Assembly (NCBI GenBank): GCA_015231295.1
Contig: JADGBU010000002.1
Span: 8,891 to 44,968 of the forward strand
From: Magnetococcales bacterium
GTDB taxonomy: Bacteria; Pseudomonadota; Magnetococcia; Magnetococcales; Magnetaquicoccaceae
DNA length: 36,078 nucleotides
Direction of reading: 5' to 3'
Part shown: in pieces, positions 10,020 to 18,104 of the stretch
Position numbering within the stretch: the first letter of the stretch is position 1
Layout: every line of letters begins with the position of its first letter
Notes under the pieces: generated by a model
Told to the model about the DNA's origin: nothing
What the model saw: the letters and a program-made list of their open reading frames with translations, nothing else
The model's database searches: none
Program-made: the position numbers and the translations under genes

Positions 10020-10673
10020 ATGACTATGGCTACCAGCGAACACGGCAAAAAAATCGGCATCATGGGTGCCGACAAAGACGGATGCGAAATCCTGGAACTC
10101 TTCTCCCACAACAAAAGCGTCGAGATTCTGTTCGTGGCCGATCCGGACGCCGCTGCTCCAGGCATGGCCATTGCCAAAAAACTGGGCATCAAAACCTTGA
10201 CCAAACCCGAGGTTGCCCTCAAGAACTTCAAGACCGACCTGATCGTCGATTGCACCGGCTCTCCGGATATGTGGCGCATGATCACCGATGCGGTCGGTCC
10301 CGCCGGCGTTCTGCCCGCCGCCCTCACCATGATGCTCTATAAAGTGTTCAGCGAACAGCGGGGTCAGGCGAATCATCAGGTCTTCGCCGATCTGGCCAGC
10401 ATCCGCCAGGAGATCGATCGCAATACCCGCGATGTCTCCAAAACCCTGCACGGCATCGAAAAAATCTCCAACGAACTCGAAGTGCTCGCCATCAACGCCG
10501 GCATTCAGGCCTCCCGGGCCGGTGAGTTCGGGAAAGGATTCGCCGTGGTCGCCGGAGAGGTGAAAAGCACCGCCCGTGTCGCCCGCGATCTGGCCGGTGA
10601 CATCGATCGGGTCATCAGCGAAATTTCGTCCATGTCCAAAAGGATCGATCAGTCCCTCAAAAAGGTGCTGTAA
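10020..10673 (+). CDS. Soluble chemoreceptor-like protein: N-terminal Rossmann domain fused to a short MCP signalling hairpin
   Basis: KIGIMGADKDGCEILELF...VEILFVADPDAAAPGMAIAKKLG...TDLIVDCTGS (nucleotide-binding fold) followed by IEKISNELEVLAINAGIQASRAGEFGKGFAVVAGEVKSTARVARDLAGDI (MCP tip). No TM segment. Confidence 0.85.
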   Translation: MTMATSEHGKKIGIMGADKDGCEILELFSHNKSVEILFVADPDAAAPGMAIAKKLGIKTLTKPEVALKNFKTDLIVDCTGSPDMWRMITDAVGPAGVLPAALTMMLYKVFSEQRGQANHQVFADLASIRQEIDRNTRDVSKTLHGIEKISNELEVLAINAGIQASRAGEFGKGFAVVAGEVKSTARVARDLAGDIDRVISEISSMSKRIDQSLKKVL

Positions 10674-10680
10674 TGTTCGG

Positions 10681-10713
10681 CCAAGGCCCCCCGCAACCGC
10701 GTCGGGGCCTTGG
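10681..10713. terminator. Hairpin between convergent chemoreceptor and mor-like genes
   Basis: CCAAGGCCCC-(13 nt)-GGGGCCTTGG perfect 10-bp stem; no strong T tract. Confidence 0.6.
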
Positions 10714-11082
10714 TCACGCCACATGAGACAAAATCGCGTAAATCTGACGCTCGGTCAGAGCGTGATCCCGTGCCAACTGTCGCACTCCCGTTCCCGCGTC
10801 GTAGCGCCGCACGATCTCCCGATTGCGCCGCCGACGCATCAGTTCCGCCGCCCGCACCACGGTCAGCGTCTCCCCCCCGAAATGATGCGATAACCGTCGC
10901 GCCTGCTCGAAACCCAACAGCGTCACCAGTTTATGCTGTACCCGCAGTTTGCGCGGCACGAAAATTCGGGTGCCTCCACAGGCATCCACCAGTTGCAACG
11001 CCCCTTCCCGACCGATCACCTCGGCGATCTCCTCCAGAGAGCCGGGCAAATCCTCCTTGAGAATCAATTCCAAATCACTCAT
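10714..11082 (-). CDS. Mor transcription activator family protein (Mu-like)
   Basis: 122 aa; EIAEVIGREGALQLVDACGGTRIFVPRKL...NREIVRRYDAGTGVRQLARDHALTERQIYAIL, Mor-like dimerisation and HTH regions. ATGA overlap with gam. Confidence 0.8.
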   Translation of the reverse strand: MSDLELILKEDLPGSLEEIAEVIGREGALQLVDACGGTRIFVPRKLRVQHKLVTLLGFEQARRLSHHFGGETLTVVRAAELMRRRRNREIVRRYDAGTGVRQLARDHALTERQIYAILSHVA

Positions 11083-11651
11083 GATCCAACCTCCTCCCTC
11101 GATGTTGCCGATAGGGTGCCACCCTTGATGTCCACCAGATGATCCAGGCTTTCCATTTTCAACTCGTACCAGAACAGATCCTTTTCCACCCGTCGCACGC
11201 CCAACACGCCCAATCGCTCTTCCGGCCAGGCGCGCAAGGTTTCCCGGTTGACCTCCTCCCGGACCCGCAACGCTTCCGCCATTCCCAACGCTTTGATTTT
11301 GTCCAGCACCTGCGCCCAGGTGCCGCGCCCTTGCGGTTTCAGTTCGCTCGATCGCCGAAAGCCCAACATTCCGAAGCTCAATTCGAGCGCGCGCTTTTTG
11401 GTGAACAACGACTCCTTGTTGAACTCGGCAAAGGCCAACAATCCATTGGTCAAGGCATCCAGACGGGCGCGACGGGGCGCGGAAAACGCCTCCGCCGATC
11501 GTTTGATCCGATCGATGGTATCGTTCATATCCGCCTCGATGGCGTCGATACTCCGTTTCAATTGCGCGATCTCACCCAGGACCGTGTTGGCTTCCTGCAA
11601 ATCCCGTACAGCCACCAGATTATCCGGTTTGTTTCGTTTGCTGACCGCCAT
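11079..11651 (-). CDS. gam: Host-nuclease inhibitor Gam family protein (Mu-like)
   Basis: 190 aa; coiled-coil N-terminus (LGEIAQLKRSIDAIEADMNDTIDRIK) and ELSFGMLGFRRSSELKP, typical of Mu Gam. Confidence 0.85.
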   Translation of the reverse strand: MAVSKRNKPDNLVAVRDLQEANTVLGEIAQLKRSIDAIEADMNDTIDRIKRSAEAFSAPRRARLDALTNGLLAFAEFNKESLFTKKRALELSFGMLGFRRSSELKPQGRGTWAQVLDKIKALGMAEALRVREEVNRETLRAWPEERLGVLGVRRVEKDLFWYELKMESLDHLVDIKGGTLSATSREEVGS

Positions 11652-11792
11652 CCTCTCCTCCGCAGATGTTTGGTTCGGTTTTTGATTGTTTCCTTCCTAT
11701 AATACTCAGATTCTTCTCTCGCATTGTCAAGAAAAAAGATTTTAAAAATCACCATTGCTTTGCATCATGAATCATTTATAATCCTTTGAACG

Positions 11793-11813
11793 CGATAAAA
11801 TAGTATATTATCG
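11793..11813. promoter_or_regulatory. Inverted repeat in the repressor/gam divergent intergenic region, candidate operator
   Basis: CGATAA-(9 nt AATAGTATA)-TTATCG in an AT-rich 11652-11878 spacer. Confidence 0.4.
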
Positions 11814-11878
11814 TAATCTTTACTACATACGGACTGGATCATCTCGGTTCGGTTTTTGAATCATCCACGGGACTCCTC

Positions 11879-12514
11879 ATGAACCACAAACAGCACATAC
11901 CGGGCTTTCTCGATCGATTGATGCGCATCATCGACGAAGAGTCGCCTCACACCTGGGCCGGACGAATCGGCATCGCCAAGGCCACCATGCATGGTCTGTT
12001 GCGTGACGCCACCCCTTCGAGCGCAACCTTGCTGAAAATCGCGCAGCGGACCAATGTCTCGATCACCTGGCTTTTGACCGGTCAGGGGCCGGAACGGTTG
12101 GTGATGATTTCAGCCCAGGAAACCTGTGAACCAGAGCGCGAAGAACAATTTTTCGCTCCGGAGTGGCCGGAGGAGCCTTCGGTTGGACCTTCGGCAGAGT
12201 GGACGCGACTGGTTTCGGGGAAAGATCCCGCGCAACTGGAGTGGATCATGGTGCGCGGGGATGGCATGGAGCCGTCACTGCGGGCCGGAGATTGGTTGCT
12301 GGTGGATCGGCGGGAGCGGCGGATTGTGAGCGATACCATTCATCTGTTGGATTTCGAGGGCGAATGGCTACCCAAACGACTGCAGATCGGATTGCATGGG
12401 GAGGTGCGGGTCGGTTGTGACAATCCGGCCTATGAAAGCTTCACGTTATCAAGAGCGGATCGAAATCGTTTATCCATCATCGGGCGGGTGATCTGGATCG
12501 GGCGTTCCATCTGA
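11879..12514 (+). CDS. Phage-type HTH/S24-like repressor
   Basis: N-terminal HTH (TWAGRIGIAKATMHGLLRDATPSSATLLKIAQRTNVSITWLLTGQGPE) plus S24-like fold (MVRGDGMEPSLRAGDWLLVD, GEWLPKRLQI). Divergent from gam. Confidence 0.85.
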   Translation: MNHKQHIPGFLDRLMRIIDEESPHTWAGRIGIAKATMHGLLRDATPSSATLLKIAQRTNVSITWLLTGQGPERLVMISAQETCEPEREEQFFAPEWPEEPSVGPSAEWTRLVSGKDPAQLEWIMVRGDGMEPSLRAGDWLLVDRRERRIVSDTIHLLDFEGEWLPKRLQIGLHGEVRVGCDNPAYESFTLSRADRNRLSIIGRVIWIGRSI

Positions 12515-12558
12515 TATCCAGGCGGCGACATCCATCATCCTGCACCCGTCATGATCGA

Positions 12559-13122
12559 TCAGGCCCGCATCACCAACGAATCCAACAGGGTCACGGTCTG
12601 GGCGAAGGTCAACCCGGCCCGATCCCGGGGAGAGAGAATCGGTTCGGCATCGTGAAGCGGCCAGTCGATGCCCAAGGCGGGATCCGACCATAACAGAATC
12701 CGTTCGTGCTCCGGATAACGATAGTCGGTGACGCTGTACAAAAAATCCACCCGATCGCTCAATACCTGAAAGCCGTGGGCAAAGCCTTTGGGAATCCACA
12801 ACAGTTGATCGCTGTCGGCGGTGAGGATCGTCGAGGCGGTCTGGCCGAAGGTCGGGGAGGAGAGTCGTAAATCCACCGCGACATCGAAAATGGCCCCGTG
12901 AAGCACCCGCACCAGCTTGCCCTGGGCCTGACGGATCTGATAATGCAATCCGCGCAAGACGTTGCGCACCGATCCGGAATGGTTGTCCTGCACGAAATCG
13001 TCATCGATGCCGATCCGGACCAGATCCGATTGGGTGATGATCACCTGACGCAGACCCTCTTCCCGGAACCGGGAGGGTTCCAGCAACAAGACATCGTTCA
13101 AGATGCGTTTCACGATTTTCAT
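12559..13122 (-). CDS. rfbC: dTDP-4-dehydrorhamnose 3,5-epimerase family protein
   Basis: FVQDNHSGSVRNVLRGLHYQIRQAQGKLVRVLHGAIFDVAVDLRLSSPTFGQ...LWIPKGFAHGFQVLSD. Confidence 0.88.
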   Translation of the reverse strand: MKIVKRILNDVLLLEPSRFREEGLRQVIITQSDLVRIGIDDDFVQDNHSGSVRNVLRGLHYQIRQAQGKLVRVLHGAIFDVAVDLRLSSPTFGQTASTILTADSDQLLWIPKGFAHGFQVLSDRVDFLYSVTDYRYPEHERILLWSDPALGIDWPLHDAEPILSPRDRAGLTFAQTVTLLDSLVMRA

Positions 13123-13158
13123 GACATCACCACCCGGCGTCGTCCCCTCGTGGCCGAT

Positions 13159-13377
13159 TCAGCTGTAGACCACGATTTTCAACAATCGGCGCAGATCTTC
13201 CACCGTCAAAACCGTGTCGAGACTCAACGGGGAGAGCTTGGGCATGCGTCCGGAAGGGGTCATCTCCTCCGCGAAGGGCGAGTCCGATGCCTGTTCTTCG
13301 TCCGATTCCGGGGATCCTTGCGGTACTCCGGTCCGGGATCGGGGCAAATCCTTCCAGCTCTCGTGAACCCCTTCCAT
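13159..13377 (-). CDS. Small hypothetical protein (72 aa)
   Basis: MEGVHESWKDLPRSRTGVPQ...LSPLSLDTVLTVEDLRRLLKIVVYS; reading frame occupies the gap between rfbC-like and yejE; amphipathic C-terminus looks protein-like. Confidence 0.35.
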   Translation of the reverse strand: MEGVHESWKDLPRSRTGVPQGSPESDEEQASDSPFAEEMTPSGRMPKLSPLSLDTVLTVEDLRRLLKIVVYS

Positions 13378-13575
13378 GCGCCACGCCTCTATTTCGATGC
13401 GACCTTGAAACCGATCCTGACCCCGTGCGCCTCGTGACGCACGGACCGTTTTGCCGATACGCCATCCGGCGCAATCGGTAGGTTCGCAACATACAGGCCA
13501 AACCCTTCGAGCCGGAGTCCGAAACTCCGGTCCATCCCCTTGCCCGCGATTCCGAAATGACGTATCCTTCGATTC

Positions 13576-14610
13576 ATGCCGACGCTCCTTCGTCCCTCTC
13601 CGCTCACGCTGCGCCGTTGGCGTCGTTTCAAGACCAATCCACGTGGTCTCGCCTCCTTGTGGATTTTTTCCGCGCTGTTTCTCTTCTCCATGGCCGCCGA
13701 GCTGGTCTCCAACGACAAGCCGCTGCTGATCCGCTACGAAGGGCACTTCTACGTTCCGCTGCTCACCGCCTATCCGGAAACCACCTTCGGAGGCGATTTC
13801 ATCACCGAAACCGATTACAAGGATCCGGAAATTCTCGACCGGCTGCGCCAGGGGGAGAATTGGGTGATTTTTCCCCTCAATCCCCACGGCTACGCCACCA
13901 TCGACCGTCACACCACCCGACCGGCCCCGGCCAGTCCGGGGGATGGCCATCTGCTCGGCACCGACGATCGGGCGCGGGATGTGCTGGCGCGACTCATCTA
14001 CGGTTTTCGGTTGTCGGTGCTGTTCGCGTTGGCTCTCACCATCATCGGGGTGGCCGTGGGCATTCTCGCCGGAGCGGTCCAGGGCTATTTCGGCGGTCGG
14101 GTCGATCTCTGGCTGCAACGCTTCATGGAGATCTGGGGCAGCATGCCGGAGCTCTACCTGCTGATCATCTTCGCGGGCATCTTCAATCCGGGCATTCCGT
14201 TGTTGCTGATTCTGCTCTCCCTGTTCGGCTGGATGGGACTCGCCGACTATGTGCGCGCCGAATTTCTCCGCGCCCGGACCATGGTCTACGTCAAGGCGGC
14301 GCGGGCCATGGGCGCGTCGGATCGGGCGATCATGTTCCGGCATCTGCTGCCCAATGCCATGACGCCGGTGATCACCTTTTTGCCGTTTCGCATCTCCGGA
14401 GCCATCCTCGCGTTGACCAGCCTCGACTTTCTCGGTCTGGGGGTTCCGCCCACCACGCCGAGTCTCGGCGAGTTGCTCCGTCAGGGCAAAGGCAATATCG
14501 AAGCCTGGTGGCTCTCTTTGTCCGCCTTCGTCACCCTGGTGGTGATGCTGCTGCTGCTCAACTTCATCGGCGAGGCCCTCCGCGACGCCATGGATCCCCG
14601 CAAAGAATGA
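13576..14610 (+). CDS. yejE: ABC transporter permease, YejE-like (microcin C/oligopeptide type)
   Basis: 344 aa; NPRGLASLWIF, SNDKPLLIRYEGHFYVPLLTAYPETTFGGDFITETDYKDP, HLLGTDDRARDVLARLIYGFRLSVLFAL, EFLRARTMVYVKAARAMGASD. Confidence 0.93.
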   Translation: MPTLLRPSPLTLRRWRRFKTNPRGLASLWIFSALFLFSMAAELVSNDKPLLIRYEGHFYVPLLTAYPETTFGGDFITETDYKDPEILDRLRQGENWVIFPLNPHGYATIDRHTTRPAPASPGDGHLLGTDDRARDVLARLIYGFRLSVLFALALTIIGVAVGILAGAVQGYFGGRVDLWLQRFMEIWGSMPELYLLIIFAGIFNPGIPLLLILLSLFGWMGLADYVRAEFLRARTMVYVKAARAMGASDRAIMFRHLLPNAMTPVITFLPFRISGAILALTSLDFLGLGVPPTTPSLGELLRQGKGNIEAWWLSLSAFVTLVVMLLLLNFIGEALRDAMDPRKE

Positions 14611-16241
14611 ACAATCCCCTCAAAGCCCTGCTCGCGGTCGAAAATCTCTGGGTACGCTTTCAGGGAGAAGCCGGGATCGTGGAAGCGGTTCAGGGCATTT
14701 CGTTTTCCATCGCGCCCGGCGAAACCGTGGCGTTGGTGGGAGAGTCCGGCAGCGGCAAGAGTGTCGCGGCCATGTCGATTCTGCGGCTGCTGCCGCCCTC
14801 GGCCCTGGTCACGGCGGATGGCATCTACTATCGGGGACGACAGACCACCACCCTCGCCCCGGAACCGCTGCGCAAACTGCGCGGTGCCGAAGTGGCCATG
14901 GTCTTTCAGGAACCCATGACCGCGCTCAATCCGGTGCAGCCGATCTTTCCCCAGTTGGCCGAAGCGTTGCAACTCGATCCGGGCGTCGAGGTGCGCACCC
15001 TGCGTCAGCGGGCCGCCGAACTCCTCGACTGGACCGGCATCCCCGATCCCGACTCCCGGCTCGACGCCTATCCCCATCAGCTCTCCGGGGGACAGCGGCA
15101 ACGGGTGCTGATCGCCATGGCATTGGCCCGTCGTCCTTCTCTGCTCATCGCCGACGAGCCCACCACCGCCCTCGATGTCACTATTCAGGCGCAGATTCTC
15201 GAACTGCTCACCCGGCTGCGTCGGGAACTCAACATGGCCATGCTGCTGATCACGCATGATCTTCCCATGGTGCGCAAGTGCGCCGATCGGGTCTATGTGA
15301 TGCGTCAGGGCCGTATCGTCGAAACCGCACCTACCCAGACGCTGTTTTCCGCGCCGCGTCATCCCTATACCCGCTCCCTGCTGGCGGCGTTGCCGGATGC
15401 CCATCCGCCCCGCCGTCCGGTGGATGCCCCGGTGCTCCTGACCGCCAACCATCTCCGGTGTCATTTTCCCGTCAAGCGGGGACTTTTCAAGCGTACCGTG
15501 GGTTGGATCAAGGCGGTGGATGACATCTCCCTCACCCTGCGCAAAGGGGAAACCCTGGGCGTGGTCGGAGAGTCCGGCAGCGGCAAGACCACGCTGGGTG
15601 AGGCCATCTTGCAACTCAATGCCAGTCAGGGGGAGCTGCTCTTCGCCGGAGAGGATTTGCGTTCCGGCAATCGTCAGACGCAGCGGTTACGTCGTCGTCG
15701 CATGCAGGTGGTGTTTCAGGATCCGTTCTCGTCGCTCTCTCCCCGGCTGACCATCGCCGAAATCCTCGAAGAGGGGTTGACCATTCACGGCCTGGAACCC
15801 GATCCGGTCAAACGGCGCGCCCAGGCCCAGGCGATCCTGGCCGAGGTCGGACTCGATCCCGAGGCGTTGGAACGCTATCCCCATCAATTTTCCGGAGGAC
15901 AAAGACAGCGGATCGCCATTGCGCGGGCGATGATTCTCAAGCCCGAACTGCTGGTGCTCGACGAACCCACCAGCGCGCTCGATCTGTCGGTCCAGGCCCA
16001 GATCCTGAAACTGCTGAAAAAACTTCAGGTGGATCACGGCTTGGCCTATCTGTTCGTCTCCCACGATTTGCGGGTGATTCGCGCCATGTCCCACGAGGTG
16101 ATGGTGATGCAGAATGGTCAGGTGGTCGAGGCCGGACCCACCCAGCAGATTTTCACCGCGCCGCGTCACCCCTACACTCAACGGCTGCTGGCCGCCGCGC
16201 TGGATCTTTCCACCGGAGGAGAGGAGTCCAGGGCGTCATGA
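14607..16241 (+). CDS. yejF: ABC transporter, fused duplicated ATP-binding protein, YejF-like
   Basis: Two NBDs: GESGSGKS / [15 protein letters not shown] and [15 protein letters not shown] / [15 protein letters not shown]. Start at ATGA overlap with yejE; ORF track extends upstream spuriously. Confidence 0.94.
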   Translation: MNNPLKALLAVENLWVRFQGEAGIVEAVQGISFSIAPGETVALVGESGSGKSVAAMSILRLLPPSALVTADGIYYRGRQTTTLAPEPLRKLRGAEVAMVFQEPMTALNPVQPIFPQLAEALQLDPGVEVRTLRQRAAELLDWTGIPDPDSRLDAYPHQLSGGQRQRVLIAMALARRPSLLIADEPTTALDVTIQAQILELLTRLRRELNMAMLLITHDLPMVRKCADRVYVMRQGRIVETAPTQTLFSAPRHPYTRSLLAALPDAHPPRRPVDAPVLLTANHLRCHFPVKRGLFKRTVGWIKAVDDISLTLRKGETLGVVGESGSGKTTLGEAILQLNASQGELLFAGEDLRSGNRQTQRLRRRRMQVVFQDPFSSLSPRLTIAEILEEGLTIHGLEPDPVKRRAQAQAILAEVGLDPEALERYPHQFSGGQRQRIAIARAMILKPELLVLDEPTSALDLSVQAQILKLLKKLQVDHGLAYLFVSHDLRVIRAMSHEVMVMQNGQVVEAGPTQQIFTAPRHPYTQRLLAAALDLSTGGEESRAS

Positions 16242-17851
16242 ACCTCTCCTGGAGCGATATCGCCCAACTCATCACCGGCGCGACCCTCTATCTGTACGGG
16301 CTCGAAAAATCGTTCTTCGCTCTCAACAATCTGCACGGGGGATCGCTGCGCAAACGCCTGGCCACCATGGCCTGTGACGACTGGTGCGGCTGGCTGGTCG
16401 GGGTTCGGTCGGGAGCCTTGTTGCTCTCCAATCGGGGCGTGCTGGCCCTGCTCGGTGAATTGGCCGCCGGCAATCTGCTCGCCTGTCGGCAGACCATGCA
16501 GATCCTTCTGGGAAGTCTGCTCGGCACCGGATTGCTGGCGTTGCTGCTGCTGGTGACGCCTCCGGAGATCACCATCGCGCCTCTGGCGATCGGTTCGGCT
16601 CTGCTCTATGTCACCACGCAAGCCCGATGGCGTTTTGCGGGCCATCTGCTGTTGGGGATCGGAGTGCTTTTTCTGGGGCTGGAAACCCTGAAAATGGTGT
16701 TCGTCGCCGCGCCCGCTTTGATCGATCCCTGGATTCGTACCTGGGTGGGCGTGGTGGTGGTCGGATTGCTGGCGGCTCTGTTCGGTTCCGCCCATCTGGT
16801 GATCGGGCTGCTGTTGCCGTCGCTGGCGTTGGGTCTGGTGGATCTGCCGTCGGCTCTGGCCTTGGTCCTGGCCGCCAATCTGGGAGCCTCTCTGCCCTTG
16901 TCCCTCCGCATCCGGGAGAGCAGTGCCCAGATCAAGCGGCTGTTTCTGGCGCATGTCGTGTTCCAGGGGGCGGGCGTGCTGCTGCTGGGATGGGGGCTGT
17001 CGGGAGTCACCGACGCACTCCTCTGGCTGCCGCTGTCGGATCCGTGGCGATTGATGCTTTTTCACGGCCTGTTTCTGTTGCTGATTTCTCTGATCGGTCT
17101 GCCCTTGCTCAGACCTCTGGTGGAGTTGGGCAATCGTCTGCTGCCCGATCCCTACGGCACCGAAACCACGGAGTTGGATTTCACCGAGCGTTACTGGCCC
17201 CGCTATCTCGACGACGACCTGCTCGACACCCCCACCTTGGCTTTGGCCATGGCGCGTCGAGAGGTGGGGTTGATCGCCTCCCTGATCGAAGAGATGTTGG
17301 TTCTGGTGCCGGAAACGCTCTTTTCCGCCGATCCTTTTCTCGTCGCCCGATTGCGGCGCATGGATGATCGGGTCGATGAGATTTATCGTGCCGTCACCCG
17401 CTATCTGGCCGGGATCGGAGGGGCTACGCTCTCGAACCAGGTCGCCGATGAGTTGATGGCCGCCATGACCGTCTGCAACGAACTGGAAGCGGTAGGCGAT
17501 ATCATCGAAACCAATCTGGCCCATCTGGCCGAGACGCAACTGATTCAGCGTCATGAGTTCTCCGCCGAGATGCGGGAGGCTCTCGACAGCTATCATCAAA
17601 CCGTTCTCTCCTCGTTCCGTCGGGCGGCGGATGCCTTCCTGACCGATGATCCCACGTTGGCCAAAGAGGTGATGGCACAAAAAGAGTCCATCACCTCTTT
17701 GGATACCCAGGCGCGTCTCGATCAGATGCGTGTGTTGCGCAGTGGCGCCGGGGATTTTGCCGCCTACACCTTGCAAGTGAATCTGTACGAAAATTTCAAG
17801 CGGATTTTCTATCACGCCAAGCGGATTGCCAAAGTGGTGGCGCGGGTCTGA
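16238..17851 (+). CDS. Na/Pi-cotransporter-like membrane protein with C-terminal PhoU-like helical domain, divergent
   Basis: 537 aa; two inverted TM repeats followed by PhoU-like region (MARREVGLIASLIEEMLVLVPE...DELMAAMTVCNELEAVGDIIETNLAHLAE). Confidence 0.75.
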   Translation: MNLSWSDIAQLITGATLYLYGLEKSFFALNNLHGGSLRKRLATMACDDWCGWLVGVRSGALLLSNRGVLALLGELAAGNLLACRQTMQILLGSLLGTGLLALLLLVTPPEITIAPLAIGSALLYVTTQARWRFAGHLLLGIGVLFLGLETLKMVFVAAPALIDPWIRTWVGVVVVGLLAALFGSAHLVIGLLLPSLALGLVDLPSALALVLAANLGASLPLSLRIRESSAQIKRLFLAHVVFQGAGVLLLGWGLSGVTDALLWLPLSDPWRLMLFHGLFLLLISLIGLPLLRPLVELGNRLLPDPYGTETTELDFTERYWPRYLDDDLLDTPTLALAMARREVGLIASLIEEMLVLVPETLFSADPFLVARLRRMDDRVDEIYRAVTRYLAGIGGATLSNQVADELMAAMTVCNELEAVGDIIETNLAHLAETQLIQRHEFSAEMREALDSYHQTVLSSFRRAADAFLTDDPTLAKEVMAQKESITSLDTQARLDQMRVLRSGAGDFAAYTLQVNLYENFKRIFYHAKRIAKVVARV

Positions 17852-17863
17852 GCAAACCATTAC

Positions 17864-18030
17864 GGGTCCAGGGGGATTATCCCCCTGGTAGGGGTCCAGG
17901 GGGCAAAGCCCCTTGGTAGGGGTCCAGGGGGCGAAGCCCCTTGGTAGGGGTCCAGGGGGCAAAGCCCCTTGGTAGGGGTCCAGGGGGCAAAGCCCCTTGG
18001 TAGGGGTCCAGGGGGCAAAGCCCCCGGAAT
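17864..18030. repeat. Six tandem copies of a 28-bp palindrome-containing repeat
   Basis: Unit GGGTCCAGGGGGCAAAGCCCCTTGGTAG, starts at 17864, 17892, 17920, 17948, 17976, 18004; first copy variant (GATTATCC core), last copy truncated into a degenerate TGGGGCAAAGCCCCCCA. Confidence 0.95.
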
Positions 18031-18104
18031 TCTGGGGCAAAGCCCCCCAAAAAACTCACCCTCGCATGGATGGGTTCATCAAACAGGCAGGCCAATCAAT
18101 ACCC

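Noticed and set aside
9124-12514. Complete, active Mu-like prophage
   Set aside because: No transposase, lysis, head or tail genes between the markers; only a remnant can be supported.
13389-13577. 62-aa minus-strand ORF MNRRIRHFGIAGKGMDRSFGLRLEGFG...
   Set aside because: Plausible small protein but no supporting motif or clear ribosome site; insufficient evidence to call.
13159-14343. 394-aa minus-strand ORF
   Set aside because: Most of it is antisense to yejE; only the terminal 13159-13377 segment lies outside known genes and was listed separately at low confidence.
13557-16241. 894-aa ORF start at 13557
   Set aside because: Upstream ~350 codons overlap yejE in another frame; the true yejF starts at the ATGA junction at 14607.
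17864-18030. CRISPR-like array
   Set aside because: The 28-bp units are directly adjacent with no variable spacers, and the unit is itself the whole period; no cas genes in the window.
16178-18040. 620-aa minus-strand ORF with PLDPYQGALPPGPLPRG repeats, and similar 17877..18095 ORF
   Set aside because: Antisense to the Na/Pi-like gene and read through the 28-bp repeat; low-complexity Gln/Gly/His-rich composition typical of the shadow frame of GC-rich genes.
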